Source of the DNA: Methanothrix sp.
Lineage (GTDB): Archaea; Halobacteriota; Methanosarcinia; Methanotrichales; Methanotrichaceae
Assembly (NCBI GenBank): GCA_011620785.1
Contig: WOYM01000090.1
Location: 1 to 41,064, forward strand
Direction: 5' to 3'
Length of the DNA stretch: 41,064 nt
Shown: in pieces, positions 24,966-33,603 of the stretch
Numbering within the stretch: the stretch's first letter is position 1
Layout of the letters: each line of letters opens with the position of its first letter
The notes under the pieces: generated by a model
Told to the model about the DNA's origin: nothing
Seen by the model: only the letters and a program-made list of their open reading frames with translations
Databases searched by the model: none
Translations under genes and position numbers: made by a program

Positions 24966-26231
24966 ATGAGCCGAACTGTGGAGGACATAAAAAGGAGCAT
25001 AAAGAGCGGAAAGGCAACAGTTCTCACCCAGCAGGAGATCTCTGAGATGGTAGAAGAGAAAGGAGAGATCGGCCTGAAGGATGTGGACGTTGTCACCACC
25101 GCCACCCGGGCGATAATGAGCGGCACCTATGCTGTGCTCTCCTTTCCCCTGGCAGCCCCTGGCTCATTCGTCCGCGCCAGCAGCGCCAGGATCAACGGCG
25201 TTCCTGCCCATCCAGGGCCGTGCCCAAATGAGCGACTGGGTATCATCGATCTGATGGTCTACGGCACCGCGCACAGCATACGCCAGCCGGACTACGGGGG
25301 AGGACACCTTTTAAGGGAGCTGGTGGAAGGAAAGGATGTCCTGGTGGAGGTTCTGGCAGAAAATGGAGACTTCCTGGAAAAGGATATCTGCCTGGATGAG
25401 ATCCCCTATGCCCGCATATTCTCCACTCGCAATGCCTTCAAGAACTATGTGGCCTTCGTCAATCCCAAAGGCCTCCCCCTGAAGACCATCTTCAGCAGGC
25501 TGGAGTTTCCGCCTCATTTTGCCGCAGCCACGGTCTCTGGATGCGGCCAGATCAATCCCATCAAGAACGATCCCCACCTGGAGACCATAGGCATTGGAAC
25601 CCGCATTCTCATCAATGGAGCACAGGGATTTGTGATGGGGACGGGGACCCGCTCCATGCCCACCAGGCCTAACCTCCTCGGGCTGGCGGACATGCGCCAT
25701 ATGGACCCGGAGTACATGGGCGGATTTGCGACCTCTGCCGGCCCTGAGTGCATAGGTTCCTGGGCGGTGCCCATCCCTGTGCTGAATGAATCCATCTTAA
25801 GGAGCATACTGCTTCAGGATAGGAACATCCCTCTCACCATAATGGATGTGAATGTACGCCAGAAGATCGGCAAGTCGACTTACGGGGATGTCTGGGATTC
25901 CGTCGACCTGGAGGTACAGTTCGATCCGGAAAGGTGTAAAGGCTGCACCAGGTGCACTGCAGCGCCGGCCTGTCCCATGAATGCGATAAGCATCGAGGAT
26001 GGCCGGGTTTTGCGCGATAAAACAAAGTGCTTCAACTGCGGCCTGTGCGTCTCCCAGTGCAGCGGCGGGGCATTCCAGGGGAGGCTGGGGGCCATCCGCC
26101 TGGGGGAGAGGGCGATTCCCATTCAGCTCCGCCAATCGGATAGAGCAAGGGCGATGGGGTTAGCAAAAAGGCTGAAAGAGGAGATTCTTGATGGATCCTT
26201 TAGAATTACCGAGATGGTGGAACGACTTTGA
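24966..26231 (+). CDS. DUF39/ferredoxin protein (methanogenesis marker 16 type)
   Basis: A 421-residue metalloprotein. The N-terminal 310 residues are a DUF39 domain (homocysteine-biosynthesis family), with TVSGCGQINPIKNDPHLE and TGTRSMPTRPNLLG as conserved blocks. The C-terminal part has two ferredoxin-like cysteine groups, CKGCTRCTAAPACP and CFNCGLCVSQC, for two [4Fe-4S] clusters. DUF39 proteins act in sulfur transfer to aspartate semialdehyde to make homocysteine; the version fused to ferredoxin has been treated as a methanogen-specific marker (marker 16). The exact role of this version is not known to me. No operon partner is obvious. Confidence 0.85.
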   Translation: MSRTVEDIKRSIKSGKATVLTQQEISEMVEEKGEIGLKDVDVVTTATRAIMSGTYAVLSFPLAAPGSFVRASSARINGVPAHPGPCPNERLGIIDLMVYGTAHSIRQPDYGGGHLLRELVEGKDVLVEVLAENGDFLEKDICLDEIPYARIFSTRNAFKNYVAFVNPKGLPLKTIFSRLEFPPHFAAATVSGCGQINPIKNDPHLETIGIGTRILINGAQGFVMGTGTRSMPTRPNLLGLADMRHMDPEYMGGFATSAGPECIGSWAVPIPVLNESILRSILLQDRNIPLTIMDVNVRQKIGKSTYGDVWDSVDLEVQFDPERCKGCTRCTAAPACPMNAISIEDGRVLRDKTKCFNCGLCVSQCSGGAFQGRLGAIRLGERAIPIQLRQSDRARAMGLAKRLKEEILDGSFRITEMVERL

Positions 26232-26355
26232 GAAGCTGGCCTAACAGGTGGGATTGATGGTTTTATTGGCAGACAGCCCTGTTTACCTTATAAAGATCCA
26301 AAATTGTCAAATACAATAGTTTAAAGCCTGAAAGCTCAATACAGCCCTTAGAGAG

Positions 26356-26916
26356 ATGGAAGATTTCGGCGATCGGTACGGCAGCCGTTTTACAAATTTG
26401 GTGGACAGCCGGGCCAGTGGAAGGGAGTTTGAGTTCGACCAGGTGCTTCTTATGCCCACAGCTGCAGGCTACCGTGCCCTGGTAGAGCAGGCCAGGACTG
26501 AGATCAACCCCCGGATAATGAAGTATCTATCCCTGAGATGGTCGGAAGGCGCGATAGAGAACCTCTCCTTCTTTGCCATGGCCGCAGCCGTCTATGCTCG
26601 CAGCGTCTCCGATCCGCCACTGAATATCGATGTAGGACGAGTGCTGCTCAGAACGGTGGCCTTTTGCAACCGCAGGTGCGTAAATCGAAAAGGAGCCGGC
26701 GCAGGCAGTAGCTGCCGGCTGGCCTTGAATCGAGAGAACCATCATCTACCCAAATGCATTAAAATCCCCAGAGATATTGCTGCCATACTGGGCTGCCTGA
26801 AGAGGTATATCGCTACTGGAAAGGCTGCTAGCCTCCTGGATGCAATGGATGTGCGCAGGGCTATGGAGGTCAAGGTCGATCCGGGATCGGACTTTGTGCC
26901 GGCAACGTCGTGCTGA
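26356..26916 (+). CDS. Hypothetical protein
   Basis: A 186-residue predicted cytoplasmic protein with no family that I recognise. The first 90 residues look like an ordinary helical domain (RWSEGAIENLSFFAMAAA), while residues 100-130 are rich in Cys, Arg, Gly and Asn (CNRRCVNRKG, SSCRLALNREN) and look less regular, which could reflect a degraded or frameshifted middle. A TATA-like TTATAAAG lies near 26289. Coding status is likely but not certain. Confidence 0.5.
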   Translation: MEDFGDRYGSRFTNLVDSRASGREFEFDQVLLMPTAAGYRALVEQARTEINPRIMKYLSLRWSEGAIENLSFFAMAAAVYARSVSDPPLNIDVGRVLLRTVAFCNRRCVNRKGAGAGSSCRLALNRENHHLPKCIKIPRDIAAILGCLKRYIATGKAASLLDAMDVRRAMEVKVDPGSDFVPATSC

Positions 26917-27157
26917 ATTTGCAGAGATAGATTTATGCAGGTTCTGTGATCATTTTCACTATCTTTTCATCCATTTTTAATAAAAAAATTAGTCAAATAA
27001 GTGGATATCCGATCTGCTGAATGTCTGGCGCAAACTTGAATATGAGAGGAGACGGATAGAATAAGTAGATAGAATATATGCATCTGTAATAAGCATCAAA
27101 AAAACGCTTTTGATGCGGGTGCTCCTCTGCTGGCGCCGCTCAGACCATTATGGAAGG

Positions 27158-27676
27158 ATGCCTGTGAACTCCAATGCGCTTAAAAGCTATCAAGAGAAGA
27201 GGAACTTCGCTGTTACCTCTGAGCCCAATCCTCCAAAGATCGCCGATAAGAGAGCGGATTCGGACAGCCAGATCTTTGTGGTGCAGGAGCACCATTCCCG
27301 CCAGTTGCACTACGACTTTCGGCTGGAGGTGGATGGGGTTTTGAAATCCTGGGCCGTTCCCAAGGGCCCCTCCATGAATCCAAAGGACAAACGCCTGGCA
27401 GTCCAAACCGAGCACCATCCGGTAGAGTACGCCTCATTCGAGGGCACTATTCCCGAGGGAGAGTACGGTGCAGGAACAGTGGTCATCTGGGATCGGGGCA
27501 TATACAAGAACCTTTCAAATAAGGATGGCCAGATGATCTCCCTCTCAGAGGCTCTGAAGAGCGGCCATGCCTCATTCTGGCTGGAGGGCAAAAAGCTGCA
27601 GGGCGGATTCGCCCTCACCAGGACCCCACGCGGCTGGCTCCTGGTCAAGATGCGAGATGATAAGGCGGAATCATAG
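27158..27676 (+). CDS. Stand-alone LigD-type 3'-phosphoesterase
   Basis: About 172 residues forming a single DNA 3'-phosphoesterase domain as found at the N-terminus of bacterial LigD. Landmarks are VVQEHHSRQLHYDFRLEVDG (the metal-binding His/Asp/Arg cluster), WAVPKGPSMNPKDKRLAVQ, HPVEYASFEGTIPEGEYGAG and a TRTPRGWLLVK ending. Such proteins trim damaged 3' ends and occur as free domains in methanogens. The frame extends to ATG 27110 but family sequence starts later. GTG at 27164 has GGAAGG six bases upstream and may be the true start. No ligase or Ku gene is adjacent. Confidence 0.88.
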   Translation: MPVNSNALKSYQEKRNFAVTSEPNPPKIADKRADSDSQIFVVQEHHSRQLHYDFRLEVDGVLKSWAVPKGPSMNPKDKRLAVQTEHHPVEYASFEGTIPEGEYGAGTVVIWDRGIYKNLSNKDGQMISLSEALKSGHASFWLEGKKLQGGFALTRTPRGWLLVKMRDDKAES

Positions 27677-27738
27677 GGCGATCTCCGCCACAAAAGGCTT
27701 GAAGAAGCACTCCACAGAAAGATAAAGAAGACATTAAT

Positions 27739-27930
27739 TTATCCAGAACGGCCCAGGGCCTTCTTTCCCTCTTCAATCAGCTCCTTTACCTTCTGGCCGC
27801 CCATATGGCCGATCTTTTCGTAAAACTCTCTGCCATGGGTCTCGGCGGTCTTCATACCCCCTTTTCTCCCCGCCTCCTGCACTGTCATCCTGCCCTTTCC
27901 TTTCTTTTCCCTTCTCTCTTTCTCTTCCAA
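27739..27930 (-). CDS. Small KGG-motif (stress-type) protein
   Basis: A 63-residue very hydrophilic protein with two KGG/GGMK-type motifs: EAGRKGGMKTAETHGREFY and KIGHMGGQKVKELIEEGK. This matches the Em-like/KGG repeat group of small desiccation- or stress-associated proteins, which are largely disordered. The role in archaea is not known. The first 14 residues are a Lys/Glu-rich stretch and the start could be the internal ATG (MTVQEAG). Convergent with the phosphoesterase gene. Confidence 0.75.
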   Translation of the reverse strand: MEEKERREKKGKGRMTVQEAGRKGGMKTAETHGREFYEKIGHMGGQKVKELIEEGKKALGRSG

Positions 27931-28174
27931 CAGAACATACCTCCGTTCACCTGACTGCAGGATTGGATCTTCCTTCCTGCTCCGGGCGCTTTTCTCTATC
28001 CTTGCGACAATTCACTCATCATGAACTTCTTTAAATATTTATGTTTTGGTCGAGAGTCATGCAAATGAAGCAATAAAAGCGAAAGAATTGATTTAGAGTT
28101 GTGAAGCAGAAGATTGAAGCTTAAGGCTCTTCGCTGAATTATGTGGGTGAGTTAAGGCAGGGAATATAGCCTCT

Positions 28175-28221
28175 GTGCCTCTGTGGTTGGGTCAGAGCAC
28201 CGCGGTTCACCACAGAGGCAC
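28175..28221. repeat. Perfect 13-bp inverted repeat
   Basis: GTGCCTCTGTGGT at 28175-28187 is repeated inverted as ACCACAGAGGCAC at 28209-28221, with a 21-base loop. It lies in the otherwise gene-free stretch 27931-28235, near the 3' end of the IS4-type pseudogene. It may be a transposon-associated hairpin or a dispersed palindromic element. Apart from this, that stretch shows only A/T-rich sequence near 28030-28100. Confidence 0.7.
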
Positions 28222-28235
28222 CCATTGGTCATCGG

Positions 28236-29195
28236 TTAAGCCCACCACTCAGCTCTAAAGCGTTCGCGGTTTACATGGGGGTCTAGGGCTTGACTATCGT
28301 AAACACCTGCTAGAGTTTCCCAAGTCCTCGTTATTCCCAGATATCGTAGAATAAGAGTCAGCTGATCATCTGCATTCTCTGCGAAGATAATGCTCCATCG
28401 AAGTTGAGTGAATCTTATTATATTTTTTCATGGATGAATTTTTCTAACATTAAAATATGTTCTCCTGCTAACAAGAAGTGTTAAAATAGCAACCCATATA
28501 AGAGCTTCAATTATCAAAGGATTTTTAGTATCCAGGGCGTCTAATGCATACCTGCTCTTTAGCTCTTTAAACATCAATTCGATATCCCATCTAGCTCCGT
28601 AAAGCTTTCCGATATCCTCCGGCTCAAGAATATCTGAGTTAATATTAGTAATATATGTATGATATTTTTCATCGTCCTCATTGTAGATAGCAACAAGACG
28701 GAATCGATGTTTGTCAGGCCTTTTTACTCCTTTATACGCTCTGCGCTTAAAGGAGACCTCAATCTCCACATCCAAAATTTGTCGTTTGAGCTTAGGCAAT
28801 ACATCTTGCAGATATGCCCCGCACACATCTATACTCTGGCCTTTCCAGGATCGATTTGCCTTTATAATCAGCGGATTTGAGTTATCCTTTAATCGAGAGA
28901 CAAAGAATCCGCCATTCTCAGCTATTCTGGCAAATAGTTGATATTTATAGAAACCAAGATCAATGAGCAGTATTTTCCCTTTTATCCAGGGGCCGATTTT
29001 AATAGTCTTTAGCTCATTGGTACGTTCGTTGTGTATAGAAATGCTTTCTGGGGTGTTTCCAACTGCGCTGACAAGAACCGCAATTTTAAGGCCGGCAGCT
29101 TCTCCTTTGGATCGGGCCGCTGGGTAGAGCTTTGCCAGACTTGAATGAAGTCGAACTATTGTGCTATCTTGGATCAAGACGTCTCGAAACTGAAA
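28236..29195 (-). pseudogene. IS4-type transposase, 5'-truncated with in-frame TGA
   Basis: The frame from about 29190 (FRDVLIQDSTIVRLH) encodes a DDE transposase of the IS4 superfamily: LLIDLGFYKYQLF carries an acidic catalytic residue and YGARWDIELMFKELKS is the Y-(2)-R-(3)-E-(6)-K signature. The frame meets TGA at 28428-28430, but reading through it in the same frame gives NIIRFTQLRWSIIFAENADD and ALDPHVNRER to TAA at 28236, the normal C-terminus. So a nonsense mutation splits the gene. The N-terminal third is missing, cut off next to the IS200 element. Confidence 0.85.
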
Positions 29196-29199
29196 TCAA

Positions 29200-29800
29200 A
29201 CTGCGTGCGGCCACCCCACCCTAAAGGATGGGGTATGCTTCGGGCCGCACGCCCTCACGCCCGGTTTTATGGAATCCAGAAATCGTCGAGTCTTCGTTGC
29301 CCTGATCCCCTGGACCCGCACGATTGAATCTCTGCTTTCGGTTTCCCCTGAGATTCCTCAATGTAGTGCTTGATTGTATCCGCAGTCACATTTCCTACAG
29401 ATCGAAAGAACTTGCCACTTGACCATAGGCTTCTACCCCAATAGCGTTTCTTCAATTCAGGATGAAGCTTAAACAACCTATTCGAGCTGCCTCCTTTCAA
29501 ATATTGAACGACTTTTGATAGGGAAGTGCTTGGGTGGAATTCCAATAACAAGTGAACATGATCCGCCACAATTTCTATTGCATGAATTTTATATCCTTGC
29601 ACCATGCAAATATCTTTGAGGATCAACTCGCAATCCTTTTTAACTCGCCTATCAGAGAATATTTTGTATCGATACTTGGGCACCAACACGATGTGGTAGG
29701 TGATTTGACCATAGCCATGGCTGAAGCTGCGCAATTTCAAGCTTATCACATCCTAGCCATAGGTGGGTGGCACCACCTGTGGCTAAGGTGCCAAGTATAA
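29200..29800 (-). mobile_element. IS200/IS605-family element (tnpA only)
   Basis: The Y1 transposase gene is bracketed by the subterminal hairpins typical of this family. Downstream (29203-29252) is a two-tier palindrome: GCGTGCGGCC pairs with GGCCGCACGC, and inside it ACCCCA pairs with TGGGGT. Upstream (29754-29785) TAGCCATAGGTGG pairs with CCACCTGTGGCTA with one mismatch. These imperfect palindromes are what TnpA binds on single-stranded DNA. No tnpB is present. Exact tips cannot be fixed by eye. It sits between an IS4-type and an IS481-type remnant. Confidence 0.8.
29267..29749 (-). CDS. tnpA: IS200/IS605 Y1 transposase TnpA
   Basis: The 160-residue enzyme is a single-strand HUH transposase. 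The HUH motif is ADHVHLLLEF (near residue 63) and the catalytic tyrosine is in IKHYIEESQ (near 128). YGQITYHIVLVPKYRYKIF opens the domain as usual. Intact members are about 135-155 residues; the extra C-terminal tail of some 25 residues continues toward the downstream hairpin. The gene looks complete and could be functional. Confidence 0.93.
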   Translation of the reverse strand: MISLKLRSFSHGYGQITYHIVLVPKYRYKIFSDRRVKKDCELILKDICMVQGYKIHAIEIVADHVHLLLEFHPSTSLSKVVQYLKGGSSNRLFKLHPELKKRYWGRSLWSSGKFFRSVGNVTADTIKHYIEESQGKPKAEIQSCGSRGSGQRRLDDFWIP

Positions 29801-29835
29801 ACTCATCCTAAAAGAAGTGATGTCTAATCAATTTT

Positions 29836-30021
29836 GGTGGGCACAAAGAATGGGCGAGGGTTCACTTCAAGCACAGGCCTGTTTTTCATTCATTCGACAA
29901 GTTTATCACTTGGTATAACGACAGACATCATGGAAGCTTGAATTTCCAGAGCTTGGAGACTCCAAAAAAAGCTTTCAGGCGAAAAATGCCTTTGGAAGCT
30001 TATTTCGCAATTGGTCATTGA
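29836..30021 (+). pseudogene. IS481/rve-type transposase, C-terminal remnant
   Basis: A short open frame ending at TGA 30019-30021 reads HKEWARVHFKHRPVFHSFDK, then FITWYNDRHHGSLNFQ and ETPKKAFRRKMP. The W-YN-xR-HxSL pattern followed by TPxxAF is the C-terminal end of integrase-core transposases such as IS481. No start codon or catalytic core is present. I infer debris of an older insertion flanking the IS200 element. Confidence 0.65.
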
Positions 30022-30153
30022 ATGTTTGGATTGTGAAATTATATGAATAATTTAAACACCATAAAACTAGGTCGGGCGAAATAATTTCAAGACTATACAT
30101 CATCAATAAAAGCGATGAGGTCAAATTGCTCAGGATTCACTAACAGGGCTCAC

Positions 30154-31713
30154 TCATTCTATCACTGCCTTCTTCCTCAGCAATCTGTTATAGGCGATGG
30201 CAAACCTGTGGGCTTCATCCCTGATCTCCTGGAGATAGAGCGATGCTTTTTCATTCTTCTTTATATCCAGTGGCCCGTCCAGCCCAGGCACATAGATCTC
30301 CTCCTCTCTTTTGGCCAAAGATATGATGGGGACCTTAACCCTCATCTCCCGCAGCTCCTTTAAGGCTGAGCTGAGCTGGCCTGCGCCACCGTCGATGACA
30401 ATCAGATCCGGAAGCTCCTTGTTCTCATCCTTCAGCCGGGAGTAGCGCCTGCGCACCACCTCGGCGATGGAGGCGAAGTCGTCTCCACCCTGAACATCCC
30501 TGATCTTAAAGCGGCGGTAGTTGCTTTTATCCGGCTTGCCGCTCCGGAACTGAACCATCGAGCCCACGGCAAATGAGCCGGCCAGGTGGGAGATATCAAA
30601 GCACTCTATGACCTCGGGCTTTTTGGGCAGGCGCAGTGCCTCTTGCAGAGCTACTAGCTTTGCCCGATCGCCGAAGACGCTGATCTCCAGGTTCTTTTGG
30701 GCGAGCAAGAGAAGCTCTTTTTTCTCCCCCTGCTTGGGGACGGTGACCCGAACCTTCTTACCCTTCAGGTGAGCCAGAAATTCCTCCAGAGAATCATCGA
30801 ATGGCTCCGGTGCGATCAGCTCCTCTGGAGGCTCGTTTTCCGAGTAGTACTGCACAACGAACTCCTCCAGAAAGTCCTCGCTGGGGGGAAACTGGTACTC
30901 CTCTTTTCCCGCCAGTGTGCCCCGATAGACCTTGAAGAGCATGAGATAGACGATTTCTTTATCCATCAAGTAGCTGATGACGTCCTGGTCGTACTTGCGG
31001 TTCTGCTCCACCCTCTGCCGCTCCTGAAGCCGCTCAAGGGCATTGATCTCATCCCTCAGCTCTATGGCCCGCTCGAAATCCTGCCGATTGGCCCGGCCCG
31101 TCATCTCCTCTTTCATAGAGCTGATCAGCTCAGCTGTCCTGCCGCCCAGGGCTGATTTAGCTCTCTGGACCCTTGTCTGGTAGTCCTTCTTCGTTATCTT
31201 GCCCATGCAGGGGCCTGAGCAGTGGCCGAGATGATAGCGAAGACACGCCCTCTTGGGAAGGCGCTTGCAGGTGCGCAGGCCAAAGGCTTTGCGAACGATC
31301 TGGTAGACGAATCCCCTCTCTTTGGCGGATACAAAGGGGCCATAGAATGAGCCCGGGCCCTGGGCTTTGCGGGAGATTCTGATCCGGGGGAACTCTTCGT
31401 CGGTCAGATGAATTGAGGCATAGCGGGAGGAGTCCTTGAGCTTGATATTATAGCGGGGCTGGTGCTTTTTGATGAGTGTGTTCTCCAAGAGCAGTGCTTC
31501 GACCTCAGTATTTGTAACTATGAAGTCCAACCCTTTTATAGCTGCCACCAGGGCCGCTGTCCTCGGGCTGTGGCTCTGCTTCTGAAAATAATTGGCAACC
31601 CTTTTTTTGAGGTCTCTGGCTTTGCCCACGTATATGATATTGCCCCCGTCTTCAGGGCTGTCCCGGAATATGTAGCAGCCGGGAAGATGAGGAAGTGAAT
31701 CTAAGGATACCAT
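30154..31713 (-). CDS. uvrC: UvrC excinuclease subunit
   Basis: Incision subunit of nucleotide excision repair, about 519 residues. The GIY-YIG domain is at the N-terminus (LPGCYIFRD to IIYVGKARDLKKRV), followed by CLRYHLGHCSGPC, a UVR motif near residue 200 and the RNase H-like domain with CFDISHLAGSFAVGSMV and DLIVIDGGAGQLS. The usual C-terminal helix-hairpin-helix pair is absent: the protein ends shortly after RDEAHRFAIAYNRLLR. The frame extends to 31782, but MVSLDSLPHLPG at 31713 is the expected start. Not adjacent to uvrA. Confidence 0.96.
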   Translation of the reverse strand: MVSLDSLPHLPGCYIFRDSPEDGGNIIYVGKARDLKKRVANYFQKQSHSPRTAALVAAIKGLDFIVTNTEVEALLLENTLIKKHQPRYNIKLKDSSRYASIHLTDEEFPRIRISRKAQGPGSFYGPFVSAKERGFVYQIVRKAFGLRTCKRLPKRACLRYHLGHCSGPCMGKITKKDYQTRVQRAKSALGGRTAELISSMKEEMTGRANRQDFERAIELRDEINALERLQERQRVEQNRKYDQDVISYLMDKEIVYLMLFKVYRGTLAGKEEYQFPPSEDFLEEFVVQYYSENEPPEELIAPEPFDDSLEEFLAHLKGKKVRVTVPKQGEKKELLLLAQKNLEISVFGDRAKLVALQEALRLPKKPEVIECFDISHLAGSFAVGSMVQFRSGKPDKSNYRRFKIRDVQGGDDFASIAEVVRRRYSRLKDENKELPDLIVIDGGAGQLSSALKELREMRVKVPIISLAKREEEIYVPGLDGPLDIKKNEKASLYLQEIRDEAHRFAIAYNRLLRKKAVIE

Positions 31714-31866
31714 TTTTTTGACCCGGATGGATGTATTTGACTTGACAGGAATTCGGATGCCTATAAGGGCTTTGCCTTTCAACCCTCGCGCATAGTTGGA
31801 TCGCGGTCAAACGGTCGAATGCTCCAATAAACAACCAGGATATATAGGATTAAAAGTACCAATATC

Positions 31867-31874
31867 TATATAAA
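31867..31874 (+). promoter_or_regulatory. TATA box of the small RHH gene
   Basis: TATATAAA is centred 27 bases upstream of the ATG at 31898, the spacing expected if transcription begins at or within a base or two of the start codon (leaderless mRNA). Confidence 0.6.
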
Positions 31875-31897
31875 CTAAAAAACTAATATACAATTTA

Positions 31898-32053
31898 ATG
31901 CCAAAGACCACATTGACATTAACTGAGCCGGTGGCCAAGACCTTGAAGCTCTTCACGGTAAAAGCCAAAGGCAATATGCATGCTCAAAGCCAGGTGGTGG
32001 AAGAGGCATTGATTGAGTTTTTCCAGAGACATGGAATCGAAATAGAGAACTGA
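31898..32053 (+). CDS. 51-aa ribbon-helix-helix-like protein
   Basis: A small gene starting MPKTTLTLTEPVAKTLKLF and ending FFQRHGIEIEN. The beta strand then two helices (a strand with alternating Thr/Leu, helix PVAKTLKLFTVKAKG, helix QSQVVEEALIEFFQ) is the pattern of CopG/Arc-type DNA-binding proteins, as used by antitoxins and small repressors. No toxin gene is adjacent. A TATA box 27 bases upstream supports a leaderless transcript, and it lies divergent from uvrC. Function as regulator is inferred. Confidence 0.72.
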   Translation: MPKTTLTLTEPVAKTLKLFTVKAKGNMHAQSQVVEEALIEFFQRHGIEIEN

Positions 32054-32121
32054 AAGCTCCATGGTGGGAATTCATCCTCCGAGGGTTAAGCCAGGGTATT
32101 ATGAATCGAGCAACAAATCGC

Positions 32122-32721
32122 TCAAAACAGATCCTGGAACCTCTTGATCTGGGCAGTCGCATCATCGCTGGCGACGACGCAGGATATCGCGCACAGGCCG
32201 TCTGCTCCCGCCCTGATGACTGCAGGAGCATTGGAATGATTGATTCCTCCAATGGCGATGAGTGGGATGTCAACCTTCCGCCGGATCTCCTCGATGAGAG
32301 CGATTCCGGCAGGCTTTCCTGCATCGGATTTCGTCGCCGTCTGGAATATCGGGGAGACCCCCAGATAGTCGGCCCCAAGCCTCTCTGCTTCCACCGCTTC
32401 TTTCAGGTTATGTACTGTCACCCCTATGACCTTCTCCTGCCCCAGCAGCTTGCGGGCAGTGGTGCAGGGCATGTCTGACTGGCCCAGGTGGACGCCATCT
32501 GCGCCCACGGCAAGAGCGATGTCTATTCTGTCGTTTATCAGGAAGGTCAGATCCCGGCAGATCTCTCTCAGACGCAGGGCCTCCTCGTACATCTCCCGGG
32601 TTTCGGCATTTTTATTTCTGTACTGGACTACCTCAACCTTGCAGGCAGCAGCCTGCATGACATCATTGAAATTTCCCGCCCGGCTCAATTTCGAGTCGGT
32701 AATGAAATAGTATCCTTTCAC
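32122..32721 (-). CDS. thiE: Thiamine-phosphate synthase
   Basis: Joins the pyrimidine diphosphate and thiazole phosphate to form thiamine phosphate. The 199-residue TIM barrel has VQYRNKN (in place of the usual QLR-K), INDRIDIALAVGADGVHLGQ, GADYLGVSPIFQTATK and IAIGGINHSN, covering the substrate and phosphate sites. It lies 39 bases after thiM on the same strand, so thiazole salvage and coupling are encoded together, probably in one transcript with serA. Confidence 0.95.
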   Translation of the reverse strand: MKGYYFITDSKLSRAGNFNDVMQAAACKVEVVQYRNKNAETREMYEEALRLREICRDLTFLINDRIDIALAVGADGVHLGQSDMPCTTARKLLGQEKVIGVTVHNLKEAVEAERLGADYLGVSPIFQTATKSDAGKPAGIALIEEIRRKVDIPLIAIGGINHSNAPAVIRAGADGLCAISCVVASDDATAQIKRFQDLF

Positions 32722-32760
32722 CCTTCAATCCTCTGCTCATTGATTCGGCTACTATGCCAT

Positions 32761-33573
32761 CTAAGCAATGCAATCTTCTTCCGATTCAATCTTCTGCATT
32801 CTCCTTATGGTCTCGGAGTCCAGGTTGTAGACTGCATCATAAAGGTTCTCCTTGAAAGATCCCGGTCCCGCCGCAACCAGGGCAGCAATCTCAGCCGCCA
32901 CCTCATAGCAGACCAGCCCGGAGACGGAAGCAGCAACGCGATCCGCTTCGACGGCAGCAAATGCTCCAATCACCGATGTGGCCATGCACCCTGTGCCCAC
33001 TACATTGGCCATCATGGGGTGGCCGTTATGCACCCATATCGCTCTCTTCATATCGGCCACGATATCATCCTTGCCGGTTATGACCACAGTACAGCCTCGC
33101 TCCACGGCAAGAGAATGGGCCACCCCCAGCAGGTTTGATCCGATATCTGCGGCATCAACTCCCCTGGTCAGAACATCCTCTCCTGCGATGCGGGCGACCT
33201 CAGACGAGTTGCCTTTGATGATGCTTACATCTACTGCATCTAAGATCTCCTGGCATTTTTCGTCCCGGAACCTCGTCGCTCCGGCTCCGCAGACATCAAG
33301 GACCACGGGTATCTTTTTTTCATTGGCGCTTATTCCGGCAAGCAGCATGGCCTCAACGAATTCCGTGGTGAGGGTGCCGATATTCAGGACCAGAGCAGAG
33401 GCTATCTTTGCCATATCAGCTACCTCTTCTCTGGCATGTGCCATTACCGGAGAGGCTCCAAAGACCTTGACGATATTGGCGCAATCGTAAATGGTGACGA
33501 AGTTCGTCAGGTGGTGTACCAGGGGCTTATCCCTTCTCACCCTCTCAAGAATCTCTGCTGCATCTAATATCAT
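32761..33573 (-). CDS. thiM: Hydroxyethylthiazole kinase
   Basis: Phosphorylates 4-methyl-5-(2-hydroxyethyl)thiazole for thiamine salvage. The 270 residues show VHHLTNFVTIYDCANI, ALVLNIGTLT, VLDVCGAGATRFRDE and the catalytic VVGTGCMATSVIGAF block near residue 191. Length is normal for the family. It starts 30 bases after serA ends and is followed by thiE. Confidence 0.96.
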   Translation of the reverse strand: MILDAAEILERVRRDKPLVHHLTNFVTIYDCANIVKVFGASPVMAHAREEVADMAKIASALVLNIGTLTTEFVEAMLLAGISANEKKIPVVLDVCGAGATRFRDEKCQEILDAVDVSIIKGNSSEVARIAGEDVLTRGVDAADIGSNLLGVAHSLAVERGCTVVITGKDDIVADMKRAIWVHNGHPMMANVVGTGCMATSVIGAFAAVEADRVAASVSGLVCYEVAAEIAALVAAGPGSFKENLYDAVYNLDSETIRRMQKIESEEDCIA

Positions 33574-33603
33574 CCGACATCTCCTTTCTTGCTTTCATCG
33601 GCT

